A stretch of DNA of 64,000 nt from Citrobacter sp. R56 (GCF_016811995.1 NZ_CP069159.1:868001-932000); one strand, 5' to 3'; counted from the stretch's first letter, positions 33,674-44,209 are shown. The notes: generated by a model from the sequence alone, not told the origin. Numbers and translations are program-made.

Positions 33674-33822
33674 GCCGGATAAGCGTTAGCACCATCTGGC
33701 GATGTGCCAGATGGCAACGTGAAACTGTTTTATCAGACCGATACTGTAGGCCGGATAAGCGTTAGCGCCATCCGGCAATGTGCCTGATGGCGACGCGAAA
33801 TCGTTTTATCAGACCGACAACG
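33670..33822. repeat. Tandem REP units between recD and argA
   Basis: Two copies of a roughly 72-bp unit start at 33670 and 33746. Each begins GTAGGCCGGATAAGCGTTAG and continues into a second inverted arm and the shared tail GTTTTATCAGACCGA. They differ at a few bases, so this is a BIME-like direct duplication between two convergent genes. The first unit begins in the last codons of recD. Confidence 0.85.
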
Positions 33823-33832
33823 TATTAATCCG

Positions 33833-35164
33833 CTACCCCAAATCCGCCATCAACACTTTTGAGCGGCGCTGATAGTTGTACATCTCTTTTTTGCTCTCGG
33901 GGAGCAGGTCGATATCCACCGGCGTAAAGCCACGCTCCTGAAACCAGTGAATGCTCCGCGTGGTCAGCACAAACAGCTTGCTAAGCCCGATTTGTCTGGC
34001 CTGCGCGGCAATCCGCTCCAGCAGGACTTCTCCCCGCGATGAACTGCGATAATCCGGATGCACTGCCACACAGGCCATTTCGCCGATCTTCTCTTCCGGG
34101 AAAGGATACAGCGCCGCGCAGGCGATGGTCAGGTTATCACGCTGAATAATGGTGAATTTGTCGATCTCCATCTCCAGCTGTTCGCGGGAACGGCGCACCA
34201 GAATCCCTTGCTGTTCCAGCGGGCTGATAAGCTCGAGAATTCCGCCAATATCATTAATGGTGGCGCGGCGGATTTGTTCGGCGCTTTCCATCACGATCTG
34301 CGTGCCGATACCGTCACGCGAGAACAATTCCTGTAACAGCGCGCCATCTTCCTGATAGCTGATCAAATGGCAGCGACGTACGCCGCTGCGACAGGCTTTC
34401 ACCGCACCGCGCAGGAAACGCACGGTGCCGGAGTTGTAATCCTCTTTCTCTTCCTGTGCTTCTACGCGGGCCTGTGCTTCATTCGGGAACAGTTCAGAAA
34501 CAATGTCGCCATCGTCGTTGGTAACCCCTTGTGAGGAGCAAAAGCCAATCATTTTCTCCGCCTTCAGTTTGATGGCGAGCTGGGTGGCTATCTCTTCTGA
34601 GGTCAGGTTAAAACTTTCACCGGTGACAGAGACGGCGACCGGTCCCATCAGGACAATCGCACCGTTGTCGAGCTGGCGGTGAATCGCCTCTTCATCAATA
34701 CGACGGATACGTCCGCTGTGGCAGTAATCGACGCCATCATCAACGCCCAATGGCTGTGCGATGATAAAGTTGCCGCTGACCACGTTGATGTGCGCCCCCT
34801 GTAGAGGCGTGTTATTGAGGCTCATCGACAGACGGGCGGTGATATCCAGCTGTAATGTGCCAGCCGCCTGCTTGACCAGCTCCAGGGTTTTGGCGTCCGT
34901 CACACGCGTATTTTTGTGGTACACCGGCTCATGATGGTGTGCGGCCAGGTTTGCATCGATTTGCGGACGTGCGCCATACACGACCACCAGGCGAATGCCG
35001 AGGCTGTGCAGAAGCCCGATGTCATTGACGATACTGGAGAAATTCTCATGCTCGATGGCTTCGCCGCCCAGCATAATGACAAACGTTTTCCCCCGATGGG
35101 TATTGATATAGGGAACAGAATGGCGGAATCCCTGTACCAGTTCGGTTCTACGTTCCTTCACCAC
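33833..35164 (-). CDS. argA: N-acetylglutamate synthase
   Basis: ArgA acetylates glutamate with acetyl-CoA, the first and feedback-regulated step of arginine synthesis. The 443-aa product has an amino-acid-kinase domain (residues 1-280, with [15 protein letters not shown]) that binds arginine but is not a kinase. A GNAT acetyltransferase domain follows (residues 295-430, with [21 protein letters not shown]). GTG 35164 was chosen because the protein then starts [13 protein letters not shown] as in E. coli; an upstream ATG at 35182 would place the start inside the operator region. A pair of ARG boxes lies just upstream. Confidence 0.96.
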   Translation of the reverse strand: MVKERRTELVQGFRHSVPYINTHRGKTFVIMLGGEAIEHENFSSIVNDIGLLHSLGIRLVVVYGARPQIDANLAAHHHEPVYHKNTRVTDAKTLELVKQAAGTLQLDITARLSMSLNNTPLQGAHINVVSGNFIIAQPLGVDDGVDYCHSGRIRRIDEEAIHRQLDNGAIVLMGPVAVSVTGESFNLTSEEIATQLAIKLKAEKMIGFCSSQGVTNDDGDIVSELFPNEAQARVEAQEEKEDYNSGTVRFLRGAVKACRSGVRRCHLISYQEDGALLQELFSRDGIGTQIVMESAEQIRRATINDIGGILELISPLEQQGILVRRSREQLEMEIDKFTIIQRDNLTIACAALYPFPEEKIGEMACVAVHPDYRSSSRGEVLLERIAAQARQIGLSKLFVLTTRSIHWFQERGFTPVDIDLLPESKKEMYNYQRRSKVLMADLG

Positions 35165-35175
35165 GGCACACCCTC

Positions 35176-35214
35176 TTTGCATGATTATTCGTATTAAGTG
35201 TATTTTTATTCTGT
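35176..35214 (-). promoter_or_regulatory. Pair of ARG boxes upstream of argA
   Basis: TGCATGATTATTCG (35178-35191) and TGTATTTTTATTCT (35199-35212) are imperfect matches to the ArgR half-operator TGAATWWWWATTCA. Their centres are 21 bp apart, the standard spacing of tandem ARG boxes. ArgR hexamers with arginine should repress argA here. Confidence 0.7.
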
Positions 35215-35397
35215 TTTTTCTCCGGGCGCAAGTGCAAATTTGCCTGCAGTCGAAGGTATTTATCAGTAATACCGTGAATACAAAAAGAAAGTTTACCGTT
35301 TTATAGATGACAGATTATGCGTCATTCGCTAAAGTTTCCGGTCAATTCAGACGTTTTGTAAATCAGCACCGTTAGATTTGTTTTGCTCGGGAGAAGC

Positions 35398-36651
35398 ATG
35401 TCGGGATCCAATCCAGCAATCAGCCGCCGTCGTTTACTGCAAGGGGCGGGCGCCATGTGGCTATTGAGCGTAAGCCAGGTCGGTCTGGCTGCGGTCAGTC
35501 AGGTCGTAGCGGTTCGTATTTGGCCAGCATCCAGTTACACCCGTGTGACGGTGGAATCGAACCGCGAGTTGAAATACAAACAATTTGCCCTGAGTAATCC
35601 TGAGCGCGTCGTGGTGGATATTGAAGGTGTGAATTTGAACTCCGTGCTCAAAGGCATCGGAACCCAGATCCGCCCGGATGATCCCTACATCAAATCGGCA
35701 AGAGTGGGGCAGTTTGATCCGCAGACCGTACGCATGGTGTTTGAACTGAAGCAGAACGTGAAGCCGCAGCTGTTTGCCCTCGCGCCGGTGGCGGGTTTTA
35801 AAGAACGTCTGGTGATGGATCTCTATCCTGCCAATGCGCAGGACATGCAGGATCCGCTGCTGGCGTTGCTTGAGGATTACAACAAAGGCGATCTGGAGAA
35901 ACAGGTCCCGCCCGCGCAGAGCGGCCCACAGCCGGGTAAAGCAGGGCGCGATCGTCCGATTGTGATCATGCTCGATCCGGGGCACGGCGGCGAAGACTCC
36001 GGCGCTGTGGGCAAATACAAGACGCGTGAAAAAGATGTGGTGTTGCAGATCGCTCGTCGCCTGCGGTCCTTGATTGAGAAAGAGGGCAACATGAAGGTCT
36101 ATATGACGCGAAACGAAGATATCTTCATTCCGCTGAAAGTGCGCGTCGCGAAAGCCCAAAAACAGCGTGCCGACCTTTTTGTCTCAATTCACGCGGATGC
36201 ATTTACCAGTCGACAGCCCAGCGGGTCGTCGGTGTTTGCCCTTTCCACCAAAGGCGCAACCAGTACGGCTGCAAAATACCTGGCGCAAACCCAGAACGCC
36301 TCGGATTTGATCGGGGGGGTCAGTAAAAGCGGCGACCGCTACGTCGATCACACGATGTTCGACATGGTGCAATCGCTGACCATTGCCGACAGCCTGAAGT
36401 TCGGGAAAGCGGTGCTGAAGAAACTTGGCCAGGTCAACAACCTGCACAAGAATCAGGTAGAGCAGGCCGGGTTTGCCGTGTTGAAAGCGCCAGATATCCC
36501 TTCGATTCTGGTTGAAACTGCCTTTATCAGTAACGTTGAAGAAGAGCGGAAGCTCAAAACCGCGACGTTCCAGCAGGAAGTGGCAGAGTCGATACTGGCG
36601 GGGATCAAAGCCTACTTCGCCGATGGGGCGACGCTGGCGAGAAGAGGATAA
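35398..36651 (+). CDS. amiC: N-acetylmuramoyl-L-alanine amidase AmiC
   Basis: AmiC cuts peptide stems from murein at the septum to separate daughter cells, and is activated by NlpD. The 417-aa precursor has a twin-arginine signal ([18 protein letters not shown]), cut near residue 31. An AMIN domain that targets the septum follows, then a C-terminal Amidase_3 zinc domain with [21 protein letters not shown] and [13 protein letters not shown] 35398 is preceded by GGGAG and matches E. coli; an in-frame ATG at 35383 is less likely. Confidence 0.96.
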   Translation: MSGSNPAISRRRLLQGAGAMWLLSVSQVGLAAVSQVVAVRIWPASSYTRVTVESNRELKYKQFALSNPERVVVDIEGVNLNSVLKGIGTQIRPDDPYIKSARVGQFDPQTVRMVFELKQNVKPQLFALAPVAGFKERLVMDLYPANAQDMQDPLLALLEDYNKGDLEKQVPPAQSGPQPGKAGRDRPIVIMLDPGHGGEDSGAVGKYKTREKDVVLQIARRLRSLIEKEGNMKVYMTRNEDIFIPLKVRVAKAQKQRADLFVSIHADAFTSRQPSGSSVFALSTKGATSTAAKYLAQTQNASDLIGGVSKSGDRYVDHTMFDMVQSLTIADSLKFGKAVLKKLGQVNNLHKNQVEQAGFAVLKAPDIPSILVETAFISNVEEERKLKTATFQQEVAESILAGIKAYFADGATLARRG

Positions 36652-36652
36652 T

Positions 36653-36679
36653 AAAAAAGCGCTGAAAAGCGCTTTTTTT
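36653..36679 (+). terminator. Terminator after amiC
   Basis: AAAAAAGCGCTGAAAAGCGC followed by seven T residues is a symmetrical intrinsic terminator starting 2 bp after the amiC stop. Because A and T runs flank it, it can also end minus-strand transcripts such as that of the tRNA cluster. Confidence 0.88.
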
Positions 36680-36738
36680 ACAGCTATTTTTACCGACGCC
36701 AGAAACAAAAAAACACCCGGAAGGGTGCTTAATGTTGT

Positions 36739-36815
<77 letters not shown>

Positions 36816-36861
36816 TCCGTCTTTTACTCTTCCATCGAGTAACTTCTTCTTCACAATGTGT

Positions 36862-36938
<77 letters not shown>

Positions 36939-36987
36939 TCCGTCTGTTACTCTGCTATCGAGTAACTTTTCTTTCTTCACATTGTAT

Positions 36988-37064
<77 letters not shown>

Positions 37065-37077
37065 TCCGTGGATGCGC

Positions 37078-37105
37078 ACTATACTCTGCTAACGTTTTCA
37101 TGCAA
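37078..37105 (-). promoter_or_regulatory. Promoter of the metZWV tRNA operon
   Basis: On the minus strand TTGCAT (37100-37105) and TATAGT (37078-37083) are separated by 16 bp and followed by a GC-rich discriminator (GCGC), the pattern of stringently controlled stable-RNA promoters. It lies about 14 bp before the first tRNA. Confidence 0.75.
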
Positions 37106-37270
37106 CCCTTTTTTTAACCAGATCATAAATTTGGTACGGGAGTGGTTAAAAATAATCCTTACGGCTCGTTTTTTGCACAAAATTTGCGGCAAGGGCTGTC
37201 TGCGCATTTCATTAGGTCCGGGGGTTTGTTATCTTCATCTCGCATTATTGGCAACTTAAAGACGAGAACA

Positions 37271-38368
37271 ATGAAAGGACGTTGGGCAAAATACCTTCTC
37301 ACCGGAGCCGTTGTGGCGATGCTTGCTGCGTGTTCCTCTAAACCCACCGATCGCGGACAGCAGTATAAAGACGGGAAGTTTACCCAGCCTTTCTCACTGG
37401 TGAACCAACCTGATGCGGTAGGCGCGCCGATTAACGCGGGCGATTTTGCCGAGCAGGTGAATCAGATTCGCAGTTCATCACCGCGTTTATATGGTAATCA
37501 GAGCAACGTTTATAGCGCTGTTCAGGACTGGCTGCGTGCTGGCGGCGATACGCGTAGTATGCGTCAGTTCGGCATTGATGCCTGGCAGATGGAAGGCGCG
37601 GATAACTACGGCAACGTACAGTTCACCGGCTATTACACGCCTGTCATCCAGGCGCGCCATACGCGTCAGGGAGAGTTCCAGTACCCGATTTACCGGATGC
37701 CGCCTAAACGCGGACGCCTGCCGTCCCGAGCGGAGATCTACTCCGGCGCACTGAACGACAGCTACATTCTGGCTTACAGTAATTCGTTGATGGATAACTT
37801 CATCATGGATGTACAGGGCAGCGGCTATATTGATTTTGGCGACGGCAGCCCGCTCAACTTCTTCAGCTATTCCGGGAAAAACGGTCATGCTTACCGCAGT
37901 ATCGGTAAAGTGCTGATCGACCGGGGTGAAGTAAAGAAAGAAGATATGTCGATGCAGGCGATTCGCCATTGGGGGGAAACGCACAGCGAAGCAGAAGTGC
38001 GCGAGCTGCTGGAGCAGAACCCTTCATTTGTCTTCTTTAAACCGCAATCTTATGCACCGGTGAAAGGGGCCAGCGCGGTACCGTTGATTGGTCGCGCCTC
38101 TGTTGCTTCTGACCGTAGCATTATTCCACCGGGCACAACGCTGCTGGCGGAAGTGCCGCTGCTGGATAATGACGGTAAGTTTACCGGCCAGTATGAACTG
38201 CGCCTGATGGTGGCGCTGGACGTTGGCGGCGCAATTAAAGGTCAGCACTTCGACATTTACCAGGGCATTGGCGCGGACGCCGGGCACCGTGCAGGCTGGT
38301 ATAATCACTATGGTCGTGTCTGGGTGCTGAAGAGCGCGCCGGGCGCAGGTAACGTTTTTAGCGGCTGA
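37271..38368 (+). CDS. mltA: Membrane-bound lytic murein transglycosylase A
   Basis: MltA cleaves the glycan strands of peptidoglycan to 1,6-anhydromuropeptides during wall turnover. The 365-aa lipoprotein has a signal peptide ending in lipobox LAAC with the lipid cysteine at residue 21. The mature start SSKPTDR lacks Asp at +2, so it should be sorted to the outer membrane. The MltA double-psi barrel and 3D domain (MVALDVGGAIKGQHFDIY, with the catalytic aspartate) are intact. ATG 37271 gives the E. coli start MKGRWAKYLLTG. Confidence 0.96.
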   Translation: MKGRWAKYLLTGAVVAMLAACSSKPTDRGQQYKDGKFTQPFSLVNQPDAVGAPINAGDFAEQVNQIRSSSPRLYGNQSNVYSAVQDWLRAGGDTRSMRQFGIDAWQMEGADNYGNVQFTGYYTPVIQARHTRQGEFQYPIYRMPPKRGRLPSRAEIYSGALNDSYILAYSNSLMDNFIMDVQGSGYIDFGDGSPLNFFSYSGKNGHAYRSIGKVLIDRGEVKKEDMSMQAIRHWGETHSEAEVRELLEQNPSFVFFKPQSYAPVKGASAVPLIGRASVASDRSIIPPGTTLLAEVPLLDNDGKFTGQYELRLMVALDVGGAIKGQHFDIYQGIGADAGHRAGWYNHYGRVWVLKSAPGAGNVFSG

Positions 38369-38444
38369 TTATGGTATTCTGACCACCATTTCTACGGATA
38401 AGACAGGGTGAGGATATTCTCACCCTTTTTAATTCTGAGGTTGT

Positions 38445-39251
38445 ATGTCTGTTGTGATAAGTGATGCCTGGCGTCAGCGTTTTGGCGGCACCGCGCGCCT
38501 GTATGGTGAAAAAGCGCTGCAGCTGTTTGCCGACGCGCATATCTGTGTGGTCGGGATCGGTGGGGTGGGGTCGTGGGCGGCAGAAGCGCTGGCGCGAACC
38601 GGAATTGGCGCGATCACGCTGATTGATATGGATGACGTTTGCGTCACCAATACGAATCGTCAAATTCATGCCCTGCGCGATAACGTTGGGCTGGCGAAGG
38701 CGGAAGTGATGGCGGATCGTATCCGTCTGATCAACCCGGAATGCCGGGTGAACGTTGTCGATGATTTCGTGACGCCGGATAACGTTGCTGAGTATATGAA
38801 TGCAGGTTTTTCATATGTGATCGATGCTATCGACAGCGTACGGCCGAAAGCGGCGCTGATTGCGTATTGTCGGCGTAATAAAATTCCGCTGGTCACCACC
38901 GGCGGTGCGGGGGGGCAGATCGACCCTACGCAGATTCAGGTCGTCGATTTAGCGAAAACCATTCAGGATCCGCTGGCGGCAAAGCTGCGTGAGCGGTTGA
39001 AAAGTGATTTTGGCGTGGTCAAAAACAGCAAAGGCAAGCTGGGTGTTGACTGCGTGTTCTCAACCGAAGCGCTGGTGTATCCGCAGTCGGACGGGTCTGT
39101 CTGCGCCATGAAAGCGACGGCGGAAGGGCCAAAACGCATGGACTGCGCCTCTGGATTCGGTGCGGCGACCATGGTGACCGCCACTTTCGGTTTTGTCGCT
39201 GTTTCCCATGCGTTGAAGAAAATGATGGCAAAAGCAGCGCGTGAGGCTTGA
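38445..39251 (+). CDS. tcdA: tRNA threonylcarbamoyladenosine dehydratase TcdA (CsdL)
   Basis: TcdA cyclises t6A at position 37 of tRNAs reading ANN codons into ct6A, using ATP and the CsdA-CsdE sulfur relay. The 268-aa protein is of the E1/ThiF family. The nucleotide-binding loop GIGGVGSWAAEALARTGIG lies near residues 36-54, and the ThiF motifs DMDDVCVTNTNRQ and TTGGAGGQIDPT are present. It is convergent with csdE-csdA, its functional partners, across a REP element. Confidence 0.95.
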   Translation: MSVVISDAWRQRFGGTARLYGEKALQLFADAHICVVGIGGVGSWAAEALARTGIGAITLIDMDDVCVTNTNRQIHALRDNVGLAKAEVMADRIRLINPECRVNVVDDFVTPDNVAEYMNAGFSYVIDAIDSVRPKAALIAYCRRNKIPLVTTGGAGGQIDPTQIQVVDLAKTIQDPLAAKLRERLKSDFGVVKNSKGKLGVDCVFSTEALVYPQSDGSVCAMKATAEGPKRMDCASGFGAATMVTATFGFVAVSHALKKMMAKAAREA

Positions 39252-39255
39252 TGGC

Positions 39256-39323
39256 GTCGGATGGCGCTACGCTTATCCGACCTACGGTTCGTACGGCTTT
39301 GTAGGCCGGATAAAACATCCGGC
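39256..39323. repeat. REP pair between tcdA and csdE
   Basis: GTCGGATGGCGCTACGC into TTATCCGACCTAC (39256-39285) and GTAGGCCGGATAAAACATCC into GGC (39301-39323) are two REP units in inverse orientation in the gap between convergent genes. Confidence 0.85.
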
Positions 39324-39335
39324 ACAACACAACCC

Positions 39336-39779
39336 TCACACGTTGCGGGCCGCCTCCATAACCGCCTCGCTAAGTGCATTCAGCCCCTGGCTGCGCGAAG
39401 CGCTGAGCTGCGCTTTCAGGCCTAATTCATCAAACAACGCCAGCGGGGATGTGGCCAACAATTCAGCCGCGGTTTTACCTTCTATCGCTGTGAGCAATAC
39501 GGCCAACAGGCCGCGCACAATACGACCTTCACTATCACCGAAAAAGTGCAGGGTACCATTGGCCGACAGGGTGTGCCCCAGCCAGACGCGGTTTTCACAT
39601 CCGGCAATCTCTTTTGCCTGCGCTTTTAACGCTTCCGGTAACGCGGGAAGCTGCTTACCCAGCAGGATCAGTTGGCGATATTTATCCTCCCACTGTGTCT
39701 GCGGGGTGAACGTATTACGTAACGTCTCTTCGGTTACGGTTGTGCCAAACGGGTGTCCAGCGAACAGAGGGTTTGTCAT
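39336..39779 (-). CDS. csdE: Sulfur acceptor protein CsdE
   Basis: CsdE takes persulfide sulfur from the cysteine desulfurase CsdA and stimulates it; it is a SufE homologue. The 147-aa product has the acceptor Cys61 in [12 protein letters not shown]. Its start shares one base with the csdA stop, so both are translated together. TcdA, which needs this pair, is encoded next door. Confidence 0.95.
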   Translation of the reverse strand: MTNPLFAGHPFGTTVTEETLRNTFTPQTQWEDKYRQLILLGKQLPALPEALKAQAKEIAGCENRVWLGHTLSANGTLHFFGDSEGRIVRGLLAVLLTAIEGKTAAELLATSPLALFDELGLKAQLSASRSQGLNALSEAVMEAARNV

Positions 39780-40984
39780 TAATCCACCAGTATTTCCAGC
39801 GCGCGGTCAATCGCATTGACCAACGCATCGACATCGCTCTTTGTATTATACGGCGCAAAAGAGGCGCGCAAAGTCCCGGTGACACCCATTTCCGCCAACA
39901 GCGGTTGAGCGCAGTGCTGTCCGGCACGCAGCGCGATGCCATATTCTGCCAGTAACGTCACCATATCGCTGTGGTGTACGCCGGCAAAGTCGAAGGCCAG
40001 CAGGCTGGAATCCTGGCAACGGTACGAGCGAAAACCCGGACGGGTAGCCAGTGCTTCTTCTGCCAGCGTGGCCAGCCCGCGACTCCAGCTTTCGGCCTGC
40101 ACGATATCGATCTCAGAAAGCCATTCCAGCGCGGCGCTCAGGCCAATAACCCCTGCAACGTTCGGCGTACCGGCCTCCAGCTTCCACGGCGCGGATTGCG
40201 TGGTAAATCCCTCGAAGCTGACTTCATTGATCATTTTGCCGCCGCCGAGCCAGGGCGACATCGCATCCAGCAGTTCTGGTTTACCGTAGAGCACGCCAAT
40301 GCCGGTCGGGCCATACAGTTTGTGGCCCGAGAATGCGTAGAAATCGATGTCGAGCAACTGGACGTCGGCGGGGAAATGCACCGCTCCTTGCGCGCCGTCG
40401 ACCATCACGATCATCCCGGCAGCATGCGCCAGTGCGATTGCGCGGGCCAAATCCGGGCATCCGCCCGTCACGTTGGACATTTGTCCCAGCGCCAGAATGC
40501 GGCTGCGTGGGGTGATCAGATCGGACAGACGCTCAACATCGGGAATAAAATGCGCATTGAGCGGCAGTTTGACGACCTTTGCGCCCGTCTGTTCTGCCAC
40601 CATCAGCCAGGGCACGAGATTGGCGTGGTGCTCGGCCGCGCTCACAATGATTTCATCGCCCGGCTGCAGGCGAGGGCGGGCGTAGCTTTGCGCCACCATG
40701 TTGATCGCTTCTGTGGTGCCTCGGGTCCAGACGATCGCTTTGTCGTCGGGCGCATTCAACAGGTGCGCGACTTTTTCTCTGGCCGCCTCGTAACGCGCGG
40801 TCAGGCGCTGGGCTTCGGCAAACTGGCTGCGATGGACGTTTCCGGCGCTCAGACTGTAAAACTGATGTGTGGCGTCGATAACCGCCTGCGGTTTGAGGGC
40901 GGTGGCGGCGCTGTCGAGATAGACACCGGCATCAATGAGTGCGGGAAACTGCGCACGAAACTGCGCGGGATTAAAAGCGTTCAT
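39779..40984 (-). CDS. csdA: Cysteine desulfurase CsdA
   Basis: CsdA turns L-cysteine into L-alanine and a protein persulfide for the Csd sulfur relay. The 401-aa PLP enzyme is of class V fold. Lys222 in [10 protein letters not shown] binds the cofactor, His119/His120 in AAEHHANL stack on it, and the catalytic Cys358 lies in [11 protein letters not shown] 40984 matches the E. coli start [13 protein letters not shown]. The frame is open about 44 codons upstream without similarity. csdE follows with a 1-bp overlap. Confidence 0.95.
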   Translation of the reverse strand: MNAFNPAQFRAQFPALIDAGVYLDSAATALKPQAVIDATHQFYSLSAGNVHRSQFAEAQRLTARYEAAREKVAHLLNAPDDKAIVWTRGTTEAINMVAQSYARPRLQPGDEIIVSAAEHHANLVPWLMVAEQTGAKVVKLPLNAHFIPDVERLSDLITPRSRILALGQMSNVTGGCPDLARAIALAHAAGMIVMVDGAQGAVHFPADVQLLDIDFYAFSGHKLYGPTGIGVLYGKPELLDAMSPWLGGGKMINEVSFEGFTTQSAPWKLEAGTPNVAGVIGLSAALEWLSEIDIVQAESWSRGLATLAEEALATRPGFRSYRCQDSSLLAFDFAGVHHSDMVTLLAEYGIALRAGQHCAQPLLAEMGVTGTLRASFAPYNTKSDVDALVNAIDRALEILVD

Positions 40985-41176
40985 GGAATTCCTCTGTTCA
41001 GTGAACAGATCGTGGCGCAAAAAGAGCCCTGATACAAGGTTTGTCCTGACCCTCGGAATCGTCTGCTTATCCATGTGAAATCCGACCAGTGGCTTATGCT
41101 GAATAGTGTTGGGCAAACGCTTTTGCCTGTTATGAACATTTATTTAGATAGCACAAATCGCTGTAAGGAGAAGAAG

Positions 41177-41404
41177 ATGAATAAGACAGCCGCCATTATC
41201 TCTGCCTGTATGCTGACTTTTACCCTCAGCGCCTGTTCCGGTTCCAATTATGTGATGCATACCAATGATGGGCGAACCATTGTCTCCGAGGGGAAACCGA
41301 GGACTGATGATGAAACAGGGATGATTTCGTACCAGGATGCTAACGGCAACAAACAGCAGATTAATCGTACTGACGTGAAAGAGATGGTCGAACTGGATCA
41401 GTAA
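41177..41404 (+). CDS. ygdI: YgdI/YgdR-family lipoprotein YgdI
   Basis: The 75-aa precursor has lipobox LSAC with the lipid cysteine at residue 19, then the family domain YVMHTNDGRTIVSEGKPRTD and QINRTDVKEMVE. It is clearly similar along its whole length to YgdR at 12641. Function is unknown. AAGGAGAAGAAG before ATG 41177 is a good ribosome-binding site; an in-frame start at 41075 is far upstream without one. It ends 16 bp before the 3' end of gcvB on the other strand. Confidence 0.92.
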   Translation: MNKTAAIISACMLTFTLSACSGSNYVMHTNDGRTIVSEGKPRTDDETGMISYQDANGNKQQINRTDVKEMVELDQ

Positions 41405-41420
41405 CCGGTCAGTCGTGGGC

Positions 41421-41626
41421 AAAAAAAAGCACCGCAAGTTGGCGGTGCTACATTAATCACTATGGACAGACAGGGTAAATGTACAGGAAGTGAAAAAGGG
41501 TAGCCTTGCTACCGTGGTCTGAATCGCAGACCAATTGCAAACACAACAACACAACATCACAACCGTAAGCCAAAAGTTCACCAGAACACGCATTCCGATA
41601 AAACTTTTCGTTCCGGCTCAGGAAGT
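41421..41626 (-). ncRNA. gcvB: GcvB small regulatory RNA
   Basis: The minus strand reads ACTTCCTGAGCCGGAACGAA at its 5' end and closes with a GC-rich hairpin (GCACCGCC...GCGGTGC) and eight T. The total is 206 nt, the E. coli length. The GU-rich R1 seed that targets many amino-acid and peptide transporter mRNAs is present (TGTTGTGTTGTTGTGTTTG at about 41540-41560). GcvA activates it, and gcvA is divergent from it here as in E. coli. Confidence 0.96.
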
Positions 41627-41754
41627 GACGCCACTATAGGTATTTGCTGGTAGAACCTCAACGGACAAATTATAATGGCTCAGATTAAAAAAACTAATAG
41701 GTTACATAACGTTACCTAATTGTTAAATTCTTTTAACATCAAAGTTTAAAAGCC

Positions 41755-42672
41755 ATGTCAAAACGATTACCACCCCTGAATGCATTACGTGTTTTTGATG
41801 CCGCCGCAAGGCATTTGAGCTTCACGCGCGCGGCAGAAGAGCTTTTTGTGACACAGGCCGCAGTAAGCCACCAAATCAAGTCTCTTGAGGATTTTTTGGG
41901 ACTTAAGCTGTTTCGCCGTCGCAACCGATCGCTTTTGCTGACGGAGGAAGGGCAAAGCTATTTCCTCGACATCAAAGAGATTTTTTCGCAATTAACTGAA
42001 GCGACGCGTAAACTTCAGGCTCGTAGTGCAAAAGGGGCCTTAACCGTCAGTTTATTGCCCAGTTTTGCCATTCAATGGCTGGTGCCCAGACTCACAAGCT
42101 TTAATTCAGCTTATCCGGGAATCGATGTCAGAATCCAGGCCGTGGATCGTCAGGAAGATAAACTGGCGGACGATGTGGACGTCGCGATTTTTTATGGTCG
42201 TGGAAACTGGCCGGGTTTGCGTGTCGAAAAATTGTACGCAGAATATTTACTGCCTGTCTGTTCGCCCCTGCTGCTCACCGGCGACAAACCGCTGAAGACA
42301 CCGGAGAATTTGGCACAGCATACGTTACTGCATGATGCTTCGCGGCGTGACTGGCAAACCTATACGCGCCAGTTGGGGCTAAATCATATTAATGTGCAGC
42401 AGGGACCTATCTTCAGCCATAGTGCCATGGTGCTACAGGCTGCCATCCATGGACAAGGGGTCGCGTTGGCCAACAACGTGATGGCGCAGTCCGAAATTGA
42501 GGCCGGACGTCTTGTTTGTCCGTTTAATGATGTTCTGGTCAGCAAAAATGCTTTTTATCTGGTTTGTCATGACAGTCAGGCAGAACTGGGTAAAATAGCT
42601 GCTTTTCGTCAGTGGATACTGGCAAAAGCGGCCACTGAACAAGAAAAATTCCGCTTTCGTTACGACCAATAA
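41755..42672 (+). CDS. gcvA: GcvA, regulator of glycine cleavage and gcvB
   Basis: This LysR-type regulator activates the gcvTHP operon with glycine and represses it with purines through GcvR, and also activates gcvB. The 305-aa product matches E. coli length and has the helix-turn-helix LSFTRAAEELFVTQAAVSHQ near residues 21-40 and a typical effector domain. It is divergent from gcvB across a 128-bp promoter region. ygdD follows after 17 bp, so they may be co-transcribed. Confidence 0.96.
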   Translation: MSKRLPPLNALRVFDAAARHLSFTRAAEELFVTQAAVSHQIKSLEDFLGLKLFRRRNRSLLLTEEGQSYFLDIKEIFSQLTEATRKLQARSAKGALTVSLLPSFAIQWLVPRLTSFNSAYPGIDVRIQAVDRQEDKLADDVDVAIFYGRGNWPGLRVEKLYAEYLLPVCSPLLLTGDKPLKTPENLAQHTLLHDASRRDWQTYTRQLGLNHINVQQGPIFSHSAMVLQAAIHGQGVALANNVMAQSEIEAGRLVCPFNDVLVSKNAFYLVCHDSQAELGKIAAFRQWILAKAATEQEKFRFRYDQ

Positions 42673-42689
42673 TTTATGTAGGTACTGCC

Positions 42690-43085
42690 ATGACCAGCCG
42701 TTTTATGCTGATTTTCGCCGCCATTAGCGGTTTCATTTTTGTTGCTCTGGGCGCCTTTGGGGCGCATGTCCTGAGCAAGACCCTTGGCGTGGTTGAAATG
42801 GGTTGGATCCAGACCGGCCTTGAATATCAGGCATTTCACACGCTGGCGATTTTTGGTCTTGCCGTTGCTATGCAGCGACGCATCAGTATCTGGTTTTACT
42901 GGAGCAGTGTTTTTCTGGCATTAGGCACGGTGCTGTTTAGCGGCAGCCTCTATTGCCTGGCGCTGTCCCATTTACGCCTGTGGGCGTTTGTTACTCCTGT
43001 CGGCGGCGTGAGTTTTCTGGCAGGTTGGGTGCTGATGTTAATTGGCGCCATCCGTTTGAAACGTAAGAGCGTTAGTCATGAATAA
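42690..43085 (+). CDS. ygdD: DUF423 inner-membrane protein YgdD
   Basis: The 131-aa product has four hydrophobic segments. The N-terminal family pattern is [20 protein letters not shown]. Function is unknown. Its end overlaps rlmM by 8 bp (ATGAATAA), which suggests co-translation, though no link to rRNA methylation is known. Confidence 0.9.
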   Translation: MTSRFMLIFAAISGFIFVALGAFGAHVLSKTLGVVEMGWIQTGLEYQAFHTLAIFGLAVAMQRRISIWFYWSSVFLALGTVLFSGSLYCLALSHLRLWAFVTPVGGVSFLAGWVLMLIGAIRLKRKSVSHE

Positions 43086-44178
43086 GGTTGTATTGTTGTG
43101 TCGCCCGGGGTTTGAAAAAGAGTGTGCCGCAGAGATCACGGATAAAGCAACGCGTCGGGAAGTGTTTGGTTTCGCTCGCGTAAAAGACAATGCGGGTTAC
43201 GTCATATTTGAGTGCTACCAGCAGGGTGATGCTGAAAAGTTAGTGAAAGAGCTACCGTTCAGTTCGCTGATTTTTGCTCGCCAAATGTTTGTCGTCGGCG
43301 AGTTGCTGCAATATTTGCCGCCGGAAGACCGTATTACACCCATTGTCGGTATGTTGCAGGGTGTTGTGGAAAAAGGCGGCGACCTGCGTGTCGAAGTGGC
43401 TGACACCAACGAAAGCAAAGAGCTGGTCAAGTTTTGCCGTAAATTTACCGTGCCGCTGCGCGCAGCGCTGCGCGAAGCCGGCGTACTGGCAAAATATGAG
43501 ACGCCAAAACGTCCGGTCGTCCATGTTTTCTTTATCGCACCGGGCTGTTGTTACACCGGCTATTCCTGGCCTGATAATAACTCACCGTTTTACATGGGCA
43601 TCCCGCGTCTGAAGTTCCCGGCTGATGCGCCGAGCCGTTCAACGCTGAAGCTGGAAGAAGCGCTGCATGTCTTTATTCCGGCAGATGAGTGGGATGAGCG
43701 TCTGGCAAACGGGATGTATGCGGTGGATTTAGGTGCCTGTCCTGGCGGTTGGACTTATCAGCTGGTGAAACGGAACATGTGGGTTTACTCCGTTGATAAT
43801 GGTCCGATGGCGCAAAGCCTGATGGATACCGGGCAGGTGACCTGGCTGCGTGAAGACGGGTTTAAATACCGGCCAAACCGCAACAACATCTCGTGGATGG
43901 TCTGCGATATGGTGGAGAAGCCTGCAAAAGTGGCCGCGCTGATGGCGCAGTGGCTGGTCAATGGCTGGTGCCGTGAGACGATCTTCAACCTCAAGCTGCC
44001 GATGAAAAAGCGCTACGAAGAAGTGTCGCAGAACCTGGCGTATATTCAGGCCCAGCTTGACGAACACAACATTAATGCGCAGATTCAGGCGCGTCAGCTT
44101 TATCATGACCGCGAAGAAGTGACGGTACACGTACGTCGCCTGTGGGCTGCCGTCGGTGGTCGTCGCGACGAGCGATAA
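43078..44178 (+). CDS. rlmM: 23S rRNA 2'-O-ribose methyltransferase RlmM
   Basis: RlmM methylates the ribose of C2498 in 23S rRNA with S-adenosylmethionine before 50S assembly. The 366-aa product has an N-terminal THUMP domain and a Rossmann methyltransferase domain with the SAM loop [16 protein letters not shown] near residues 220-235. The gene overlaps ygdD by 8 bp and converges on fucR. Confidence 0.95.
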   Translation: MNKVVLLCRPGFEKECAAEITDKATRREVFGFARVKDNAGYVIFECYQQGDAEKLVKELPFSSLIFARQMFVVGELLQYLPPEDRITPIVGMLQGVVEKGGDLRVEVADTNESKELVKFCRKFTVPLRAALREAGVLAKYETPKRPVVHVFFIAPGCCYTGYSWPDNNSPFYMGIPRLKFPADAPSRSTLKLEEALHVFIPADEWDERLANGMYAVDLGACPGGWTYQLVKRNMWVYSVDNGPMAQSLMDTGQVTWLREDGFKYRPNRNNISWMVCDMVEKPAKVAALMAQWLVNGWCRETIFNLKLPMKKRYEEVSQNLAYIQAQLDEHNINAQIQARQLYHDREEVTVHVRRLWAAVGGRRDER

Positions 44179-44184
44179 TATCCG

Positions 44185-44209
44185 GAGGCCGGGTGAGCTA
44201 TCCGGCCTC
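44185..44209. terminator. REP-like hairpin between rlmM and fucR, entering the fucR coding end
   Basis: GAGGCCGG (44185-44192) and CCGGCCTC (44202-44209) form a perfect 8-bp stem with a 9-nt loop. The right arm and the fucR stop codon lie inside it. The sequence is REP-like (GAGGCCGGATAG on the minus strand). It may act as a bidirectional terminator or transcript barrier. Confidence 0.6.

Noticed and set aside
39971-41032. 353-codon frame opposite csdA
   Set aside because: It mirrors csdA in antisense, has no domain and no ribosome-binding site, and csdA is clearly the real gene.
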